A DNA stretch of 64,000 nt from Uranotaenia lowii. Taxonomy: Eukaryota; Arthropoda; Insecta; Diptera; Culicidae. The DNA lies in assembly GCF_029784155.1 (NCBI RefSeq), contig NC_073691.1:87427361-87491360 (forward strand), written 5' to 3'. This document shows, piece after piece, positions 33,194 through 44,807 of this stretch. The number at the start of each line of letters is the position of its first letter. The stretch's first letter is position 1. The notes beneath the pieces were generated by a model. It worked only from the letters and a program-made list of their open reading frames with translations. It had not been told where the DNA came from and searched no databases. Position numbers and translations under genes: made by a program.

Positions 33194-33535
33194 AAATTTA
33201 TGTTCAGCTTACCTTGTAACCAACTGCACCTTCCTTACCTCAACGTACTTACCCCCAAACATGGATTCACGACTACTACTGCTTAAAGCAGAGTAATTAG
33301 AACTGAAAAAAAAACAATATAATTAAATTGTAAAAAAAAATAACAAAAAAAAAATAACCATCTCTAAGTGATGGTATTCACATTCTTATTTCAAAATTGA
33401 ATAATTGTAACCCACTAAAAAAAAACAGATTCTCTCAAACTAAATGACAGTATCCAAAATATTATTTTATACCCATTTTACTGGTTGTGCTAAACGTAAA
33501 AACTTATGCTACACAAATAACACACGACGAATTTT
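33194..33535. other. AT-rich non-coding stretch
   Basis: A-runs and simple sequence only. Confidence 0.4.
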
Positions 33536-34404
33536 TATTATTATTATTTTTAAAAACTTACTGTGTTTAAGTGAATAATAATGCTTCTACGAATTATTTG
33601 AATAGATTACTGCATTTTTAGGAGTTTTCCATAATTCCGAAGATTTTAAAAGGTATTAAAAAAGGGTTTTAAGAGATGCTCCTCTAGCGTTAAGGAATTT
33701 GATACTTGAGCTATAAAACTTTATCAAACTGCTTGATTTCTTCATTAACATTCATAAGTATGATGCAAAATGATGAAACATAGATTTAAAGCTGAGTTTG
33801 AATCCAAAAAGCAGGTTGGAATTCAAAAATACTAATGTGTTTTAATAGTCAAACACTATTTTTTTAGTTTTAAGTCATAGATGGCAGCACTATCTTGCCA
33901 TTGAACCACATTCTTGTGTTGGTGATTCTTTTGCGAATCCGGAAAAGCATTCTGCAGTGTGAACTTCCACAAAACTGTGATGGAAAAACACCTCAAAATG
34001 ATGAATATGGGCCTAAATGAACCTGTAAATTCAATATTGAGACTAAATTTGGTTTTAACTGCAAGATAGTGCTGCCATCTACGACTTGAAACTGGAAAAA
34101 GTGTGGTTTACTGAACAAAATCAAAGTTTTTGATTTCCAACCTATTTTTTTCTGATACAAAATTAATCCCAAATGTTTGTTTCATAATTTCACGTCATTT
34201 TAATGAAGGAAGTAAGTAGTTTGGTAAGGAATTACAGCTCAAATATCAAATCTCTAATGCTATAGGAGCATCTCTTAAAACCCCCTTTTAAAACCTTCGA
34301 AAATCATTGGAGTTATGGAAAACTCCTTAAAATGCAGTTATATATTCAAATAATTCGTAGAACCATTATTATTCCCTTTTACACAGTAAATTTTTAAAAA
34401 TAAT
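33536..34404. mobile_element. Foldback element, ~340-360-bp inverted arms
   Basis: The left arm (33,536-~33,902) and right arm (~34,062-34,404) are inverted copies at roughly 80% identity by eye. Shared blocks include GGAGTTTTCCATAA, TTTTAAGAGATGCTCCT and GATGGCAGCACTATCTTGC. The loop of about 160 bp is unrelated. Confidence 0.8.
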
Positions 34405-34426
34405 CTTGTTTTTTGTTGAAAAACTC

Positions 34427-34634
34427 AAGTGGTGCTATTCTTATTTCGCACCCTTTTTTCATATTCTTGGTCCTCAACGCCAATTACTACGTCCAAAAAA
34501 AGTAAACTTATGCTTGATTTATCCGTTAAACAATTCAGAACAAACTGTGGAAGAAAATTTTCGTAATTTTCAATCATTCATATTTTAACAACCAAAACAC
34601 ATAGTGGTGCTATTCTTATTTCGCTCACTGTATA
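34427..34634. mobile_element. Tc1-type terminal region with repeated subterminal motif
   Basis: GTGGTGCTATTCTTATTTCG occurs at 34,427 and again at 34,603, where it runs into CTCACTGTA. Two spaced direct repeats at one end (IR/DR arrangement) and a TA at the edge fit a Tc1-like end. It probably belongs to the foldback element on its left. The other end is not intact. Confidence 0.5.
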
Positions 34635-34999
34635 TAAAAAAAATCACATAAAATAAAAATAAAATAAAATTATTATAAAAAAGATATAATGGCAAAAAAA
34701 CAAATACACAAATAAATATATAAAAAAAATTAAAAAAAATACAATTATAAAATAAAAACAAGATTGAAAAAACTAATACCAAAATATAACAGCTCCTAAA
34801 TAAACAAACAATACGTTAACTATAAAAACTTACAACAAATGAATTCTAAACGCATCTCCCCCCCCTGCCCCCCTCCCCCTCCAAGAATTCACTATCAGCA
34901 TTATCAAAAATTTATTCTACCTTTTTCTTAAACGAAACCCTATCCGAACTAAACTCTTCCCACTCGTTTATCGTTAACCTATATTTCAACATATCTTGT

Positions 35000-36330
35000 T
35001 TCAAGGAATCATTCCATGTGAAGCTAGGCCTCCTTTTTTTTCTTTTATTAAAAACAGATTTTTCGCCTTTCTTAATGGGTATTCTCCATCTCTTCGCATA
35101 ATATGCCCAAAGTATTTCAGAAGAGCTGCCCTAACTCTTCTATTAATGGATTTATCCCTTAAAAGCTTTCGGACCTTACGTTGGGACCTTTTCTACAATA
35201 AGTCCAAATCTCTTTTAAGAAAATTTTCTCATATTTGTCCATTTGCTTTCATCTCCTGCGTTTAGTTAGTGTTGAAGCTTTTGTACCGTATATCATCGAG
35301 GGAGCTATCTCAGTTTTGTATATTAATAATCCGATTTCTTAAGGTGGGTTGAACTTTTTGCAGAAGTTTACTACCATTTTTTCAATTTTAATTTAATTTG
35401 AAGACCTGCAGTTTTTAGAAAATTTTCTAAGGCTATTAGAATATTGTTCAGTTCGCATCTAGACTATCTGACTATAAGAATATCATCGGCAAATGACAAC
35501 ATGAATGGCACTTCAATATTCCCTTCACCAATCAAATTAAGCTCGGGTACATCACATTTCAATTTCTCAACCATGTTTTGGATTACAATGTTGAACAAAA
35601 ATGGCAAAAAAGAACACCCTTGCTTGATTCCTTTACCTCTTACAATTTCCTTGGACCACTCATTGTTCCATCTTATTCGCGATGTATCCTCTTTCATTCA
35701 TTGAATCACCCTATTAACAATGTGTGTTGGAACATTATCAAATGCTTTTTTAGTATCTACGGCCATTATAAATAATTTTTTTCCCGTATTCCACAATGCT
35801 TTCATGGTCCTTTTTGCTATAAATATGTGGTCATCTGTCGACCTCCCTTCGGTGAATGCAGCCTGGTACAATTCCGGATCTCCAGTAAAACTCCTAAGTC
35901 TATCCTTTACCCACGTAGCATAAGCTTTATATGCACTATTGCACAATTGCACATTGCAATTATTTTCCTGTAGTCATCGATCGACTTCGGTTTACGAATT
36001 TTGGGGATTGGTACTAGTACTGATTTCTTCTTAAGGTATTTCGCCCTTAATCCGCATTTGCCTCCAAATCTCCAACATTCGCTTTTTGGTTCCGTTGTCT
36101 GCATACTTCAAATGTTCCGTCCTCAAGCCATCCCCTCCAGAGCTTTCCCATTTGCCGTTCGCATTACAATTTTTTCCATCTCGTCAAATGTAGGAGAAGC
36201 TGCCAGTGGGCAAGTATCCTCTTCATCTAGCAAGTTGGCACCTGGACCTGCAAACGGACTCACCTTTTTATCCCATTGACTTTTGGGAATGTGATGTCTT
36301 TTAATTAAATATTGCTTCATAAACCCGTTC
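35000..36330 (-). pseudogene. Reverse transcriptase region of the OTU-bearing non-LTR element
   Basis: Conserved RT blocks occur in order but in different frames: RTANGKALEGM (the usual NGKAPG block, altered), VPIPKIRKPKSIDDYRKI, EGRSTDDHIF, the catalytic Asp in MAVDTKKAFDNV, GIKQGCSFLPFLFN and SFADDILIV at about 35,470. The FADD box is intact. Frames change at about 36,110, 35,930 and 35,697. The C-terminal part down to ~35,000 is recognisable only from coding-like composition. The protein would have copied element RNA at a nicked target; this copy cannot. Confidence 0.8.
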
Positions 36331-36515
36331 AGGTACTGGTAGGATTTTTTTTTATTCCAACCGACACATTACAGTCATAGAAGTTTTGAAAAAATCTCCT
36401 TATCGAATTTTCTCTGTGTTCTTTAACAGCTCTGTTATAGTCATCCGCTTTGACTTTAAATTTAGATTTTAATACAGGCACCTCAGGGAATTTGTTGGAA
36501 ATTCTTCTAGCCTTG

Positions 36516-37460
36516 TTAAGCTTGTCTAAGGCAAACTTCCTTTTGGGATCTCAAGACTTTATGAGCTGCCTGCAACATTTTATTGGTAAGGTTGTTAAAA
36601 GACTCATCCAAAGTTTCATCGTCCTTTGGAAATTTATGGTCTTTCAAGGATTTGTGACATTTCTCTTTGATAGTTTCATACCTTAAAGCTCCCGCCTCAA
36701 GTATTATCTTCTTTGTTACATTTTCTTGACTGACACTGGATTTATATTCCGGAATAGCAATGCCAGTGACCAATAACTTATGTTCCGAGCTAATCCTTGT
36801 CCATATTCCTCTCACAAATCGAAATTTAAATGAGGAATTCCTCGATCGAATTATATGATAAAGTTGGCTTTCTTTTCCCCCACATTTTCTGGTAGTTTTC
36901 AAGTTTTTACCAATGATCGACGGAATTATCTGCAACTTATTCAAATGCAAAAATTTTGAAATTTGAATTCCTCCTCATTATCGTTTCCTATCTGATATCC
37001 TAACTCCTTACCAACGATGCGTTTATCCTCAAATTCAACTCCACCAAATCCTATTTAAGAATTCCAGTCACCCATTAACACAGTCATTTTTGTAACTGTC
37101 TCTTCCAAGATAGCCTTTCTCACATCGTTGAAAAAATTAACTGTTCCACTTTTCGGAGCATGAACATTGATAATGTGACCTTTACATTTTTCTGCAACCG
37201 ATATAACTCCCATTTGCTACATGCCAAAAATAGTTTATGGTCTCTAATTTTTCACCTCCTACATTAACTTCCTGAAACATGCCACCTCGACTTTATAATT
37301 GTGCAGAATCTCGTCGATTTCCTCCCTTTTATCTAATTTCGCACATTCTCTGACGTTCCATGATCCGATTTTAATGGTTGCGCTGAGCTTTTCCTTAACT
37401 TCTTCTTGTAACGGTAATAATACCTGCAAATGTTTCAACTTTGTTACCACATACTTTTAT
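36516..37460 (-). pseudogene. Endonuclease and linker region of the OTU-bearing non-LTR element
   Basis: At about 37,390-37,300 the minus strand reads IKIGSWNVRECAKLDKREEI, the first block of APE-type endonucleases, whose Asn of SWNVR is catalytic; ACFRKLM follows where the catalytic Glu block would be, but the Glu is not visible. Further down, 36,950-36,516 encodes a Lys-rich linker (KLLVTGIAIPEYKSS and following) between endonuclease and reverse transcriptase. The middle of the endonuclease is scrambled by indels. Confidence 0.65.
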
Positions 37461-37589
37461 CCTACCTGCTTAGTACATAAACTGAACTGTTTCTTTAGAA
37501 GTGTTAAGATTGAAAACAGAACCGTATGGAAACTAAACTACCATACTTACATTTGTTACTTCGATACACTCTAAAGCATCTTTATTTTT

Positions 37590-38602
37590 GTCTTATCCGT
37601 TGCAGTTAGTTTTCTCAATTATCTCACGATTTCCACTTTCTCTCAACTCATCTGCTACTTCTGTTGTGATTGCATCACCCCAATTTCTTTCATTCAGTTC
37701 TTGAATCTCATCTCTAACACTTGACCGTACGGTTGGTATCGAGTGCTTACTACTCCTAATTTCCTGTTCGACAGACCATAATTATATGAGATCTTTCAAA
37801 TTCCATATCATTCAACTTATTTATTAATACCAAGATATTTGAAACCTACCTCCAAAGATGCACTACATGGCTGCGATTCGGTACCCACATGATTCTCGAC
37901 AAAATCTTCGTTAAATGGATTGATCGTCACAAATTAGTTGTGACTGATATTTCTCGAGATGTATCCTGTTAGTAATTTAAACAAAAAGGTAATTTTCCTA
38001 TATCAAACTCGCCAAGCATTTGTTTACACCAAACAGGCACCAATAATCTGAATACCTACCAAATTCTTGTCACTTGAAGAACAACTCCTTATTTCCTTTA
38101 CTATGCTCTTCACACTATCATAATGATCCGAGCCATTGTAGAAAATATTAATAGCTTTCCTACTATCTGTCAATTCCGAATTCGAAGGTTATGGGAGCGC
38201 AATCCTTAGTGAAAACATTTATTGTTACTCCTAGAACAACTCTTGCTGCTGATAGACACTCCGAACCGACCCAAACGCCATCTTTTCGGCCATGTGGTGC
38301 ATTTCATGGGAAAAATGCAGATCCGTCAGTTGATGTATAGTCGGTGCAAACAAACAATTTCCATTCGGCGGCACTTTAATTACTTCCAATTCTACCGAAT
38401 TGAACACTTTAACTTTAAACATTTTCACACTCAAATTCGAACGAACTTTGACGCGAATTCAAATCTTACCGAGCTGACAAAATACCACGTTTTGACTGGT
38501 AATTTACAGTAACTCATTTTCTCACTGAGACCCAGTGATTGAAATCCTCAACCATTTTCTCATCAGAGGCATTCAAAATACACACTTTGAGGCCTCGTAT
38601 AG
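37590..38602 (-). pseudogene. OTU-like cysteine protease domain of the non-LTR element
   Basis: OTU domains cleave ubiquitin-type linkages. From about 38,420 the minus strand reads FNSVELEVIKVPPNGNCLFA, with NGNCLF matching the OTU active-site box (normally DGNCLF, Cys kept), followed by HQL and HMAEKM. After a frameshift near 38,230, the blocks DCAPITFEFGID and FYNGSDHYDSV appear; the latter has the His-Tyr typical of the OTU catalytic histidine. A further stretch at 37,760-37,600 (VRDEIQELNERNWGD) keeps coding character toward the endonuclease. A stretch with LKVCILNASDEKMVEDF lies upstream up to the MITE. OTU domains are known in some arthropod retroelements; here Asp is replaced by Asn and several frameshifts break the frame. 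Confidence 0.65.
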
Positions 38603-38604
38603 TA

Positions 38605-39599
38605 CACAGCAAAAAATTTCTAAAAGTATACGGAATCTAAAACACGAGTGATCTATTTTTTCTCAAGTATAATCAAAAAAAGATGTAATTTTCCACTCTT
38701 TTTGATGTAATTTTAGTCTGTTCTCAAAAAGCGAATAGAAATAAATTGTTCTGCTATAATTTTACATTTCGTGATGTAAAAATAAAGCGGCCAATGAAAT
38801 TTATATCGCAAGCAGTGTAAAATTATATCTGTTGATTTAAAATTGAATGAAATTGTTTGTTTGTTTTTTTTTGTATACCATTTTTGCCAGTCGAGTCATT
38901 TTTCGGAAACCGAACGTCTTCGTTTCAATACGCAGCTCAATCATCTTTATACATTGCTAAAGTGGTAAATTTCTAAAGTAAAATACAAACGAATGATGTT
39001 ACAAAAATTAATTTATTTATTTCTCGATTACAGCGACGGCAGATGTTGCAGTGGCAGGAATCCGAAATATGATTGCTAGGCGAAGAATTCGCGTGAACAA
39101 TCCGGGGCATTTGTGAGCAAAAATCCCTCCTGACCCGGCAGTGACCTGTATGGATCCGGACCATGACTGTCCGGAACGAAATTTCCTTTGGTTCCCCAGT
39201 GAGCGGTTGAAATATCATCAGAATATGAATATCTTCGTATTCTACAGTGCCCCAGCCTGGCGGTGCTCGTGGTGGTGGGTGTACTTTGCTTTTCTTTACT
39301 ATTTATGTTCTTTTTTTTAAATAAATGTTTAATAATAGTAAACTGTAGTGTAGTTTTCTTCTCAAAAGACTCATAATATTTCAATATTTCATAAAAATTT
39401 CAAATATCCCGAGGAATACCTAAAATTTTACATCGCTGTGTATTTTTACCCGACAATAAGCTGTTCTCTTTTCGTGCATCGTTTATGGTCTAAATTTACA
39501 CGCCTCAATGTAATGATGATGTAAATTTAGATTGAAAACGATGTTCCGTTTTCGTGCATCGTTTTCAATCTAAAATTACACGAATTTTTTCTTGCTGTG
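38605..39599. mobile_element. 995-bp MITE with CACAGC ends, TA target site and a foreign-looking core
   Basis: The ends are CACAGCAAAAAATTTC and, inverted, CACAGCAAGAAAAAATTCG, flanked by TA at 38,603 and 39,600. Subterminal repeats of TTTTCGTGCATCG and TAAATTTACACG-type blocks are on the right. The core at ~38,990-39,290 is more GC-rich and unlike the rest, so a captured genomic piece is possible. Confidence 0.7.
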
Positions 39600-39601
39600 T
39601 A

Positions 39602-40340
39602 ATACAGGAGACGATACATATACATTCATTCAAACCTCCCCCCATGAGGAGGATCTGCTCCGAGAGACACTATCCGTTCGCTGCTCAGAACGAACTCTCT
39701 CAACGTTCGGTCGCTACATGATGCATGAAGTAGACGAGGCACACATACTCATTTACGTTATTGAATTTGATGGACTCAAGCCGATAGCTGTCGTTGAGGA
39801 GAACATCTTCAACCTCGCCGCAAAGGTTGAGGCAACAACGACAACAACCGAACTTATTGCATTGCATAGGCCCGCAACGTATGGAGCAAGGAGAGGGTAG
39901 GAAAAGAAACGAAAAAACTAGCTGCCTGCGTGCGGTTGCTGTGCAATAATAGCAATAGCAGAAAAACCTCGGGTATTCGATCCAGGCACAAACGAGGAGA
40001 CTCGGGTTTGCTCTACCTTTTGAATTCGGTTCCCTCAAGAATGTAACAGGAGATGAGTGAGAGCCATTCGTTTGGTTTTTTGGATTCGCTGCCTCGAATG
40101 TATATTGCTTCTTGAAGGCGGGCCTTGTGAGAGCGTATGCATCATCGGTTTTGTCGTTTTCGCTGCCTCAAAGCAACCTTTGCTTCCGAGTAAAGCGTTG
40201 AGCGAGAGATGGTTGATCAATTCATGCTCAGCAAAATTCAATCACTGCTGAGACCTTTAACTCAGTCGGTTGCTATGTTACACCATTATTCCCGTAAACT
40301 GTGGCACTACCACCACTCCAAAGTCCCGTTTTGCCCAGCT
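39602..40340. other. Non-coding stretch, possibly a SINE-containing repeat
   Basis: Balanced composition. The minus strand at ~39,950-40,030 has TGCCTGGATCGAATACCCG (B-box-like) with AGGTAGAGCAAACCCGAG upstream as a possible A box. The 102-codon plus-strand frame at 39,592-39,900 begins inside the MITE and has no recognisable domain, so I do not call it. Confidence 0.35.
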
Positions 40341-40881
40341 GATTTACAATAAAATACAAAACTCGTGTGAGAAACTCTCATCCTACTAACACATTCAAAA
40401 TACCCTTAATCTAGCACCGGAAGAGGTTATCGTTAGCAGCATACAATCACCCTGATTCCATATAATCTCACCATTGTAAGTGTGCAATATCTGCCCCACT
40501 TTAGACCCATGCATTGATATCTTTTGTTGGCATGTGAATGTAAACCTCATGGTTCCTCTAAGCTAACCATATATATAATGAATGGCACTTCGCTTTGAAT
40601 AGCGGATCAACCAAAATAACTCCAACTGAAAAAATTTTCATTTCCAAGATTTTTAACTTGACTTTACTAGTCAATCAAATAAAAAAGTGATTAAATAAAC
40701 TGTTATTTTTTAAAAAATCGATAAAAATTTTACTCTTTATCTTTTTAATTTAACCAAGCACTTCTAAACAGACTCAAAACATGACGGTTTTATAGTAAAA
40801 TAGAACAAGGTTTTCTGGTTTTCTTTTTCTTTGTAGGTAGAAAATCGCACGTGTTTGTAAATTTAAAAATAACTGGTGTAA
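40341..40881. other. AT-rich non-coding stretch
   Basis: No features seen. Confidence 0.4.
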
Positions 40882-40998
40882 CCAATAATTTTTCTGACTA
40901 CGTCAATTTGGTCTCCCACCAACTTTAAAATTTCGGATGCACAAGCAGTTTTATTATCTGTGAACATTAAGATTTTAGAAGCCACTGAAGATGAAAAG
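40882..40998. repeat. Dispersed repeat, partner at 21,963-22,075
   Basis: Same order of blocks as the partner: ATAATTTTTCTGACTACGTC, ACTTTAAAATTTCGGATGCA and GAAGCCACTGAAGATGAAAA. Confidence 0.6.
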
Positions 40999-41029
40999 TA
41001 CGTACGACAGACAACCAGAGGTCCAAGTG

Positions 41030-41135
41030 GTTCTCCAAAGCAAATCCTCTTAAAAAAGAGATCTCGTATACGTGGTAGACGAAAATCGACGCAAGGCCTG
41101 GGTACAAGAAATCATCGAACTGCGGATTGTCTCCG
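41030..41135 (+). pseudogene. Possible integrase C-terminal fragment of an LTR retroelement
   Basis: One frame reads RDLVYVVDENRRKAWVQEII. The VVDEN..R..W pattern resembles the end of BEL/Pao-type integrase polyproteins, where a VD-x-N-x-W box is common. It stops after about 30 residues. It could equally be chance. Confidence 0.3.
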
Positions 41136-41503
41136 GGTAAGGACTTGTTAGTAAAGCATAAGTTTGAAAAACTGATCAAAATCATGAATGAAAAAAAGTG
41201 TGCGCAGGCCGATAGGAAGTACATAGAATAAAGTAAAGAAATTTCTTACAAAAAACGATAAATATTTTATTTCAAGTTTTTTCATGAGTTATCATAAAAT
41301 TATCTTTATTTCTTTCATAGAAAGTATTCTGATCAAACGAATGGTTTTTGAGAGACACGCATTCGTAACTGTCCCATTTCTAAAACAACTAAGCTTTAGT
41401 ATACATTCAAGGGGCAATTTGGGTGAGCTAGCAACCAAGTGATATTTTGTTATGCATTTCGATGATATTAGGCTGGAACAATTATCAATTTCTTCTTTCG
41501 TCA

Positions 41504-41521
41504 CCCCCCCCCCCCCCCCCC
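41504..41521. repeat. Poly-C tract, 18 C
   Basis: An uninterrupted run of C; the minus strand is a G-run able to form a quadruplex. A second run of the same length is at 41,804-41,821. Confidence 0.85.
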
Positions 41522-41803
41522 TTCGAAATTTCAAAAAACCCGAAGGGGGAAATAAATAAAGTTTGAAGTAATTTATTTAAATTTCGATTAAAAATTCCAA
41601 TATCTGAAAGATTAAAAGACCAAAAAGAAATTTAAGAAGATGTTATTTCACCTTTTGTTTTCTTGATTTGATTGAATTATTCGAAAAAAATAACTTGATT
41701 TACAAGTATTGTGCAACGATATATTTATTATGCAAGTTTTTTTGCATACAAGCTCCCGTGAAATTTATTCCAATTTATTTGTTTTTCGCATTATTTTTTA
41801 TTG

Positions 41804-41821
41804 CCCCCCCCCCCCCCCCCC
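41804..41821. repeat. Poly-C tract, 18 C
   Basis: Same length as the tract at 41,504; it lies 31 bp before a TIR element. Run lengths in such tracts are prone to sequencing error. Confidence 0.85.
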
Positions 41822-41852
41822 ACTCGCGATGTTCCAACTCCGAAAGACAAAA

Positions 41853-42669
41853 GGCGGCATCCATAAATTACGTAACGTAAAAAACGCACTTTTTTGACCC
41901 CCTCACCCCCGTATGTCACAAATCGTAACGCTTTGACGTACCCCCCTATGAAAATTACGTAACGCTGATAATAACCCCCCCCCCTCCTCCTCCGATTTTC
42001 TCATGTTTTAAAATACTGATTTTCAAGGGTCAAAAAATAGATTTTTTTTTAACGTTCTTTAAAACGGAATTAATATCGTCGATCAGAATCGCTGCTTAGT
42101 ACTCATTGATGATAATTCTCTGATAAAATAAATTGAATGGCTTATTACGAGTTGCTCTGTGCTTGTTAACTGATGATCTACCTTGTATACTTTATTTTGT
42201 TCAAAGAGCATAACTTGCTACGCAAAATTTACTCCACTTAGTAATATTCATCGGGTTATTCGAAAATGCGTTTTTAAATCAATTGAGAAAAAAAGTAAAA
42301 TTACCTTTCTTAAGGTTCAATTGAGTTCTTGGGGATAAATGTACCCTATATTCGGTTTTCCAACGGTTATTTCACGGATATTCAATACACATTTTAAGGA
42401 ATCTATCTCACAATTATAACAAGCAAAAGTTATAATCCTTTTTCAATCATATTGAAGCTGACAAACTTTAAGCTGATTTTGGTTTGCTTATCATTCTGCT
42501 ATAATTGCATGACATCAATTATCAGCTGCGATGAAACTGAAATTTTTAAGGAAAAAATCGTTACGTAACGATAAGCATACCTCCCCCCCTCCCCTATGTC
42601 ACAAATCGTAACGATCGAGCTTACTCCCTCCCCCCTCCTAGGAGCGTTACGTAATTTATGGATGCCCCC
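41853..42669. mobile_element. TIR element ending GGSGGCATCCATAAATTACG
   Basis: The left end is GGCGGCATCCATAAATTACG and the right end, inverted, GGGGGCATCCATAAATTACG, both followed by TAACG. Subterminal blocks with GTATGTCACAAATCGTAACG and C-rich runs occur near both ends (41,910 and 42,590). It has no transposase. Ends of this type are widespread in insects; I leave the superfamily open. The target duplication is not clear. Confidence 0.75.
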
Positions 42670-44090
42670 AAAGAAGGATTTGAAATTTGTTCCGGCCTTA
42701 TTGATTAACTAAAAACTTCTTTCTCTGGGTAAGGTGAAAAAAAAACGCATGTTTATGGGTAGTTATAAATTACTGCCTTGAGGCTTTTAAAATCTTGAAA
42801 GGTTCACGAAGATCCGGAAATGGTCAACAACCAATTTTCAAAGTTATGTAAGCAGGTTGATTATACATGAGAGAACATGTAATTTAAAGCCGTTTGTTGA
42901 GTTTTTGATCAGTGTCATTTTTTCTGTACAAAGCGATCTGTTAAAGAAGCTGCTATTTGAACAACATCAACATTCTTTGAAGCCTTTCACTTTGTTGAAG
43001 ATCTTAAAGGTGTTTAAATTAACCATTTGTATGATATAATGATGTTGTTCTGTATAAAATGTTCTGTTTGAGATACACAACATACATTTTATGAATCATC
43101 TCTTTCTCCACCATTTGTTTAAAAATCTTAAGGAGTTTAATCCTTAAATGCCTAGTCTAATTTCAATATTATGAGAAATTGAATACAAAACAAATTAGTT
43201 TTTTCTACCAAATCAAGCTATGTTCAAAATTACATATCCATATTTCATTGGATCTTTTAGACATAGAAAAACTTCACAAACTGATTTGATTCTAACAAAT
43301 GCAATTAATTTCATATTAGCGCTAGCTACTTCCCTGCAGCGATAAATCGTATCGATCATCAAGCAATAAAGCATTCAAACAAATTGAAAATTGTGTCCCG
43401 ATGCAAATTCCAAATAATATCCCGTTGACAATGCGTATGTTTCGCGATCGGTGCTTGCTGATGAGGTAGAGAGCGCGCAAGAACAGGTCATCGGTTGCGT
43501 AATGAAGAGCTCATATATCCGGCAAATTATGCACCGACACTCCTCAGAATCGGGAGTTCACTTCGGGTTGTTGCGGCTAATTAATCCGATTATACTTCGC
43601 AATAATTTATGGTAATTAAAATTGAATCAGAAACTGTAGGTCCTTCTCCGTGGCGAGCTGCACGAATGTAATTGAATTTGCCACCGGTCGTTGAAAAGCA
43701 ACAATCACAGGGTTTCGACACAGTTCCTTTTCATTTGTTGCATCTCATCTACTAGAAGGAATCAAATGATGAATTGTGAAAGGCTTATTTTCGGAAACGC
43801 AAAGTTCGATAGCTTCAATATTCTAAGATTTTTCAGATAATTCAGTTTATTTTCTCGATATTTTAAACCATTTTTGTATGATAACAGCTTGATTCATTTT
43901 AATACCAGCTCTTCGATGTACAACAAAAATGTGTAATCAAGCCGTCACGAAGCAGCAAGAAATTCTCTAAGTGCTCCGAGAAATCTCTGTCTACCTCATG
44001 TTTATAAATTTGCTTATAAATTAATCAGATAAATTTTAATTAAAACGCTAAACTTTTCTTTTCGCTTTTTAGTGTTTTTGTTTCAATGTT
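42670..44090. other. Non-coding, partly balanced composition
   Basis: 43,320-43,760 has more even composition and a TCATATATCC box near 43,510, so promoter or regulatory DNA of a nearby host gene is possible. A CTTTTCGCTTTTTAG acceptor-like site lies at 44,058-44,072, just before the candidate secreted ORF. Confidence 0.35.
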
Positions 44091-44426
44091 ATGCTGGTGG
44101 GCAACTCGTTCGTGCTGCTGCTTCTACTGTTAGCTATAGGTGAAGGGCTTTCCGGTACAGTGTCTTTCGCTTTTTACTTTCCGTTGAGTTCGCTTTCGAA
44201 ACCTGCGAATGGCAGAGTGAGTTTTATTAGCGAAAAAGCGGACGATACGCCAAGGCGAAAAACTAGAAACGAACAAAAAAACGAGAGATTCCAAGAGAAA
44301 CAAATAGGGATAAGCAGTGAAAAGTTTTCCGTTTTAAATCTTGACGAGATGAAAACTTTAAATGAGTGGAATGGAAGAGAGGAAACCGTGGATTTTTATT
44401 CGCAGGATAATTTTACTACGAAATAG
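44091..44426 (+). CDS. Candidate small secreted protein, 111 codons
   Basis: The ATG at 44,091 opens a frame with a typical signal peptide (MLVGNSFVLLLLLLAIGEGL, likely cleavage near residue 20-22). The mature part is hydrophilic, with possible dibasic sites (TPRRKTRNEQ) and an acidic C-terminal half ending in a TAG. A polypyrimidine-AG acceptor (CTTTTTAG) is 19 bp upstream, so this could begin in the second exon of a gene. Alternatively, the GTGAAG after codon 16 (at ~44,139) could be a splice donor, in which case only the signal peptide is coding. No family is recognised. Confidence 0.4.
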   Translation: MLVGNSFVLLLLLLAIGEGLSGTVSFAFYFPLSSLSKPANGRVSFISEKADDTPRRKTRNEQKNERFQEKQIGISSEKFSVLNLDEMKTLNEWNGREETVDFYSQDNFTTK

Positions 44427-44807
44427 CAACAAAAAAAATGCACTAGCTCTGGATCTAGTTTAAAAAGTGTAAGAGAATTTTTATTAGAGTGCGCTTGATG
44501 GTCACTTTGAAATTGCGATAAACGACAAAGTGAAGTACGCTTGGAAACTTTCAATTACTTTTTGTTACTTGATGGTAATGAGGCATTTTAGAATAAAAAC
44601 GAATTCTTATTAATTTGCTGCAGATAATTTATTAAACACATTTTTATTTTCGTAGCATCCGAATATGATGTAGCTTAAAAACATTCCTATTCCCAAAGTT
44701 ATAAATCCATGCCAAACAATCATCATGTCAACACAAATTTTCCATTCTATTTAGTTCAAATTATATTTGTCAAACACATTTTCCAATAAGGTGATTTTCA
44801 AAGAGCA

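Larger units (their letters stand above)
34640..38602 (-). mobile_element. Decayed non-LTR retrotransposon with OTU, endonuclease and RT domains
   Basis: On the minus strand the order is OTU-like domain (38,434-~38,100), a charged linker, APE-like endonuclease start (~37,400), reverse transcriptase (~36,330-35,400) and a C-terminal region to ~35,000. An A/T-rich tail of AAAAT-like repeats lies at 34,640-34,800. Many frameshifts break it. The TA-flanked MITE at 38,605 abuts its 5' side. The clade is unclear; the RT wording is not R1-like. Confidence 0.75.

Noticed and set aside
39592..39900. 102-codon plus-strand frame
   Set aside because: It begins inside the MITE end, has no recognisable domain and includes a simple ACAACGACA run.
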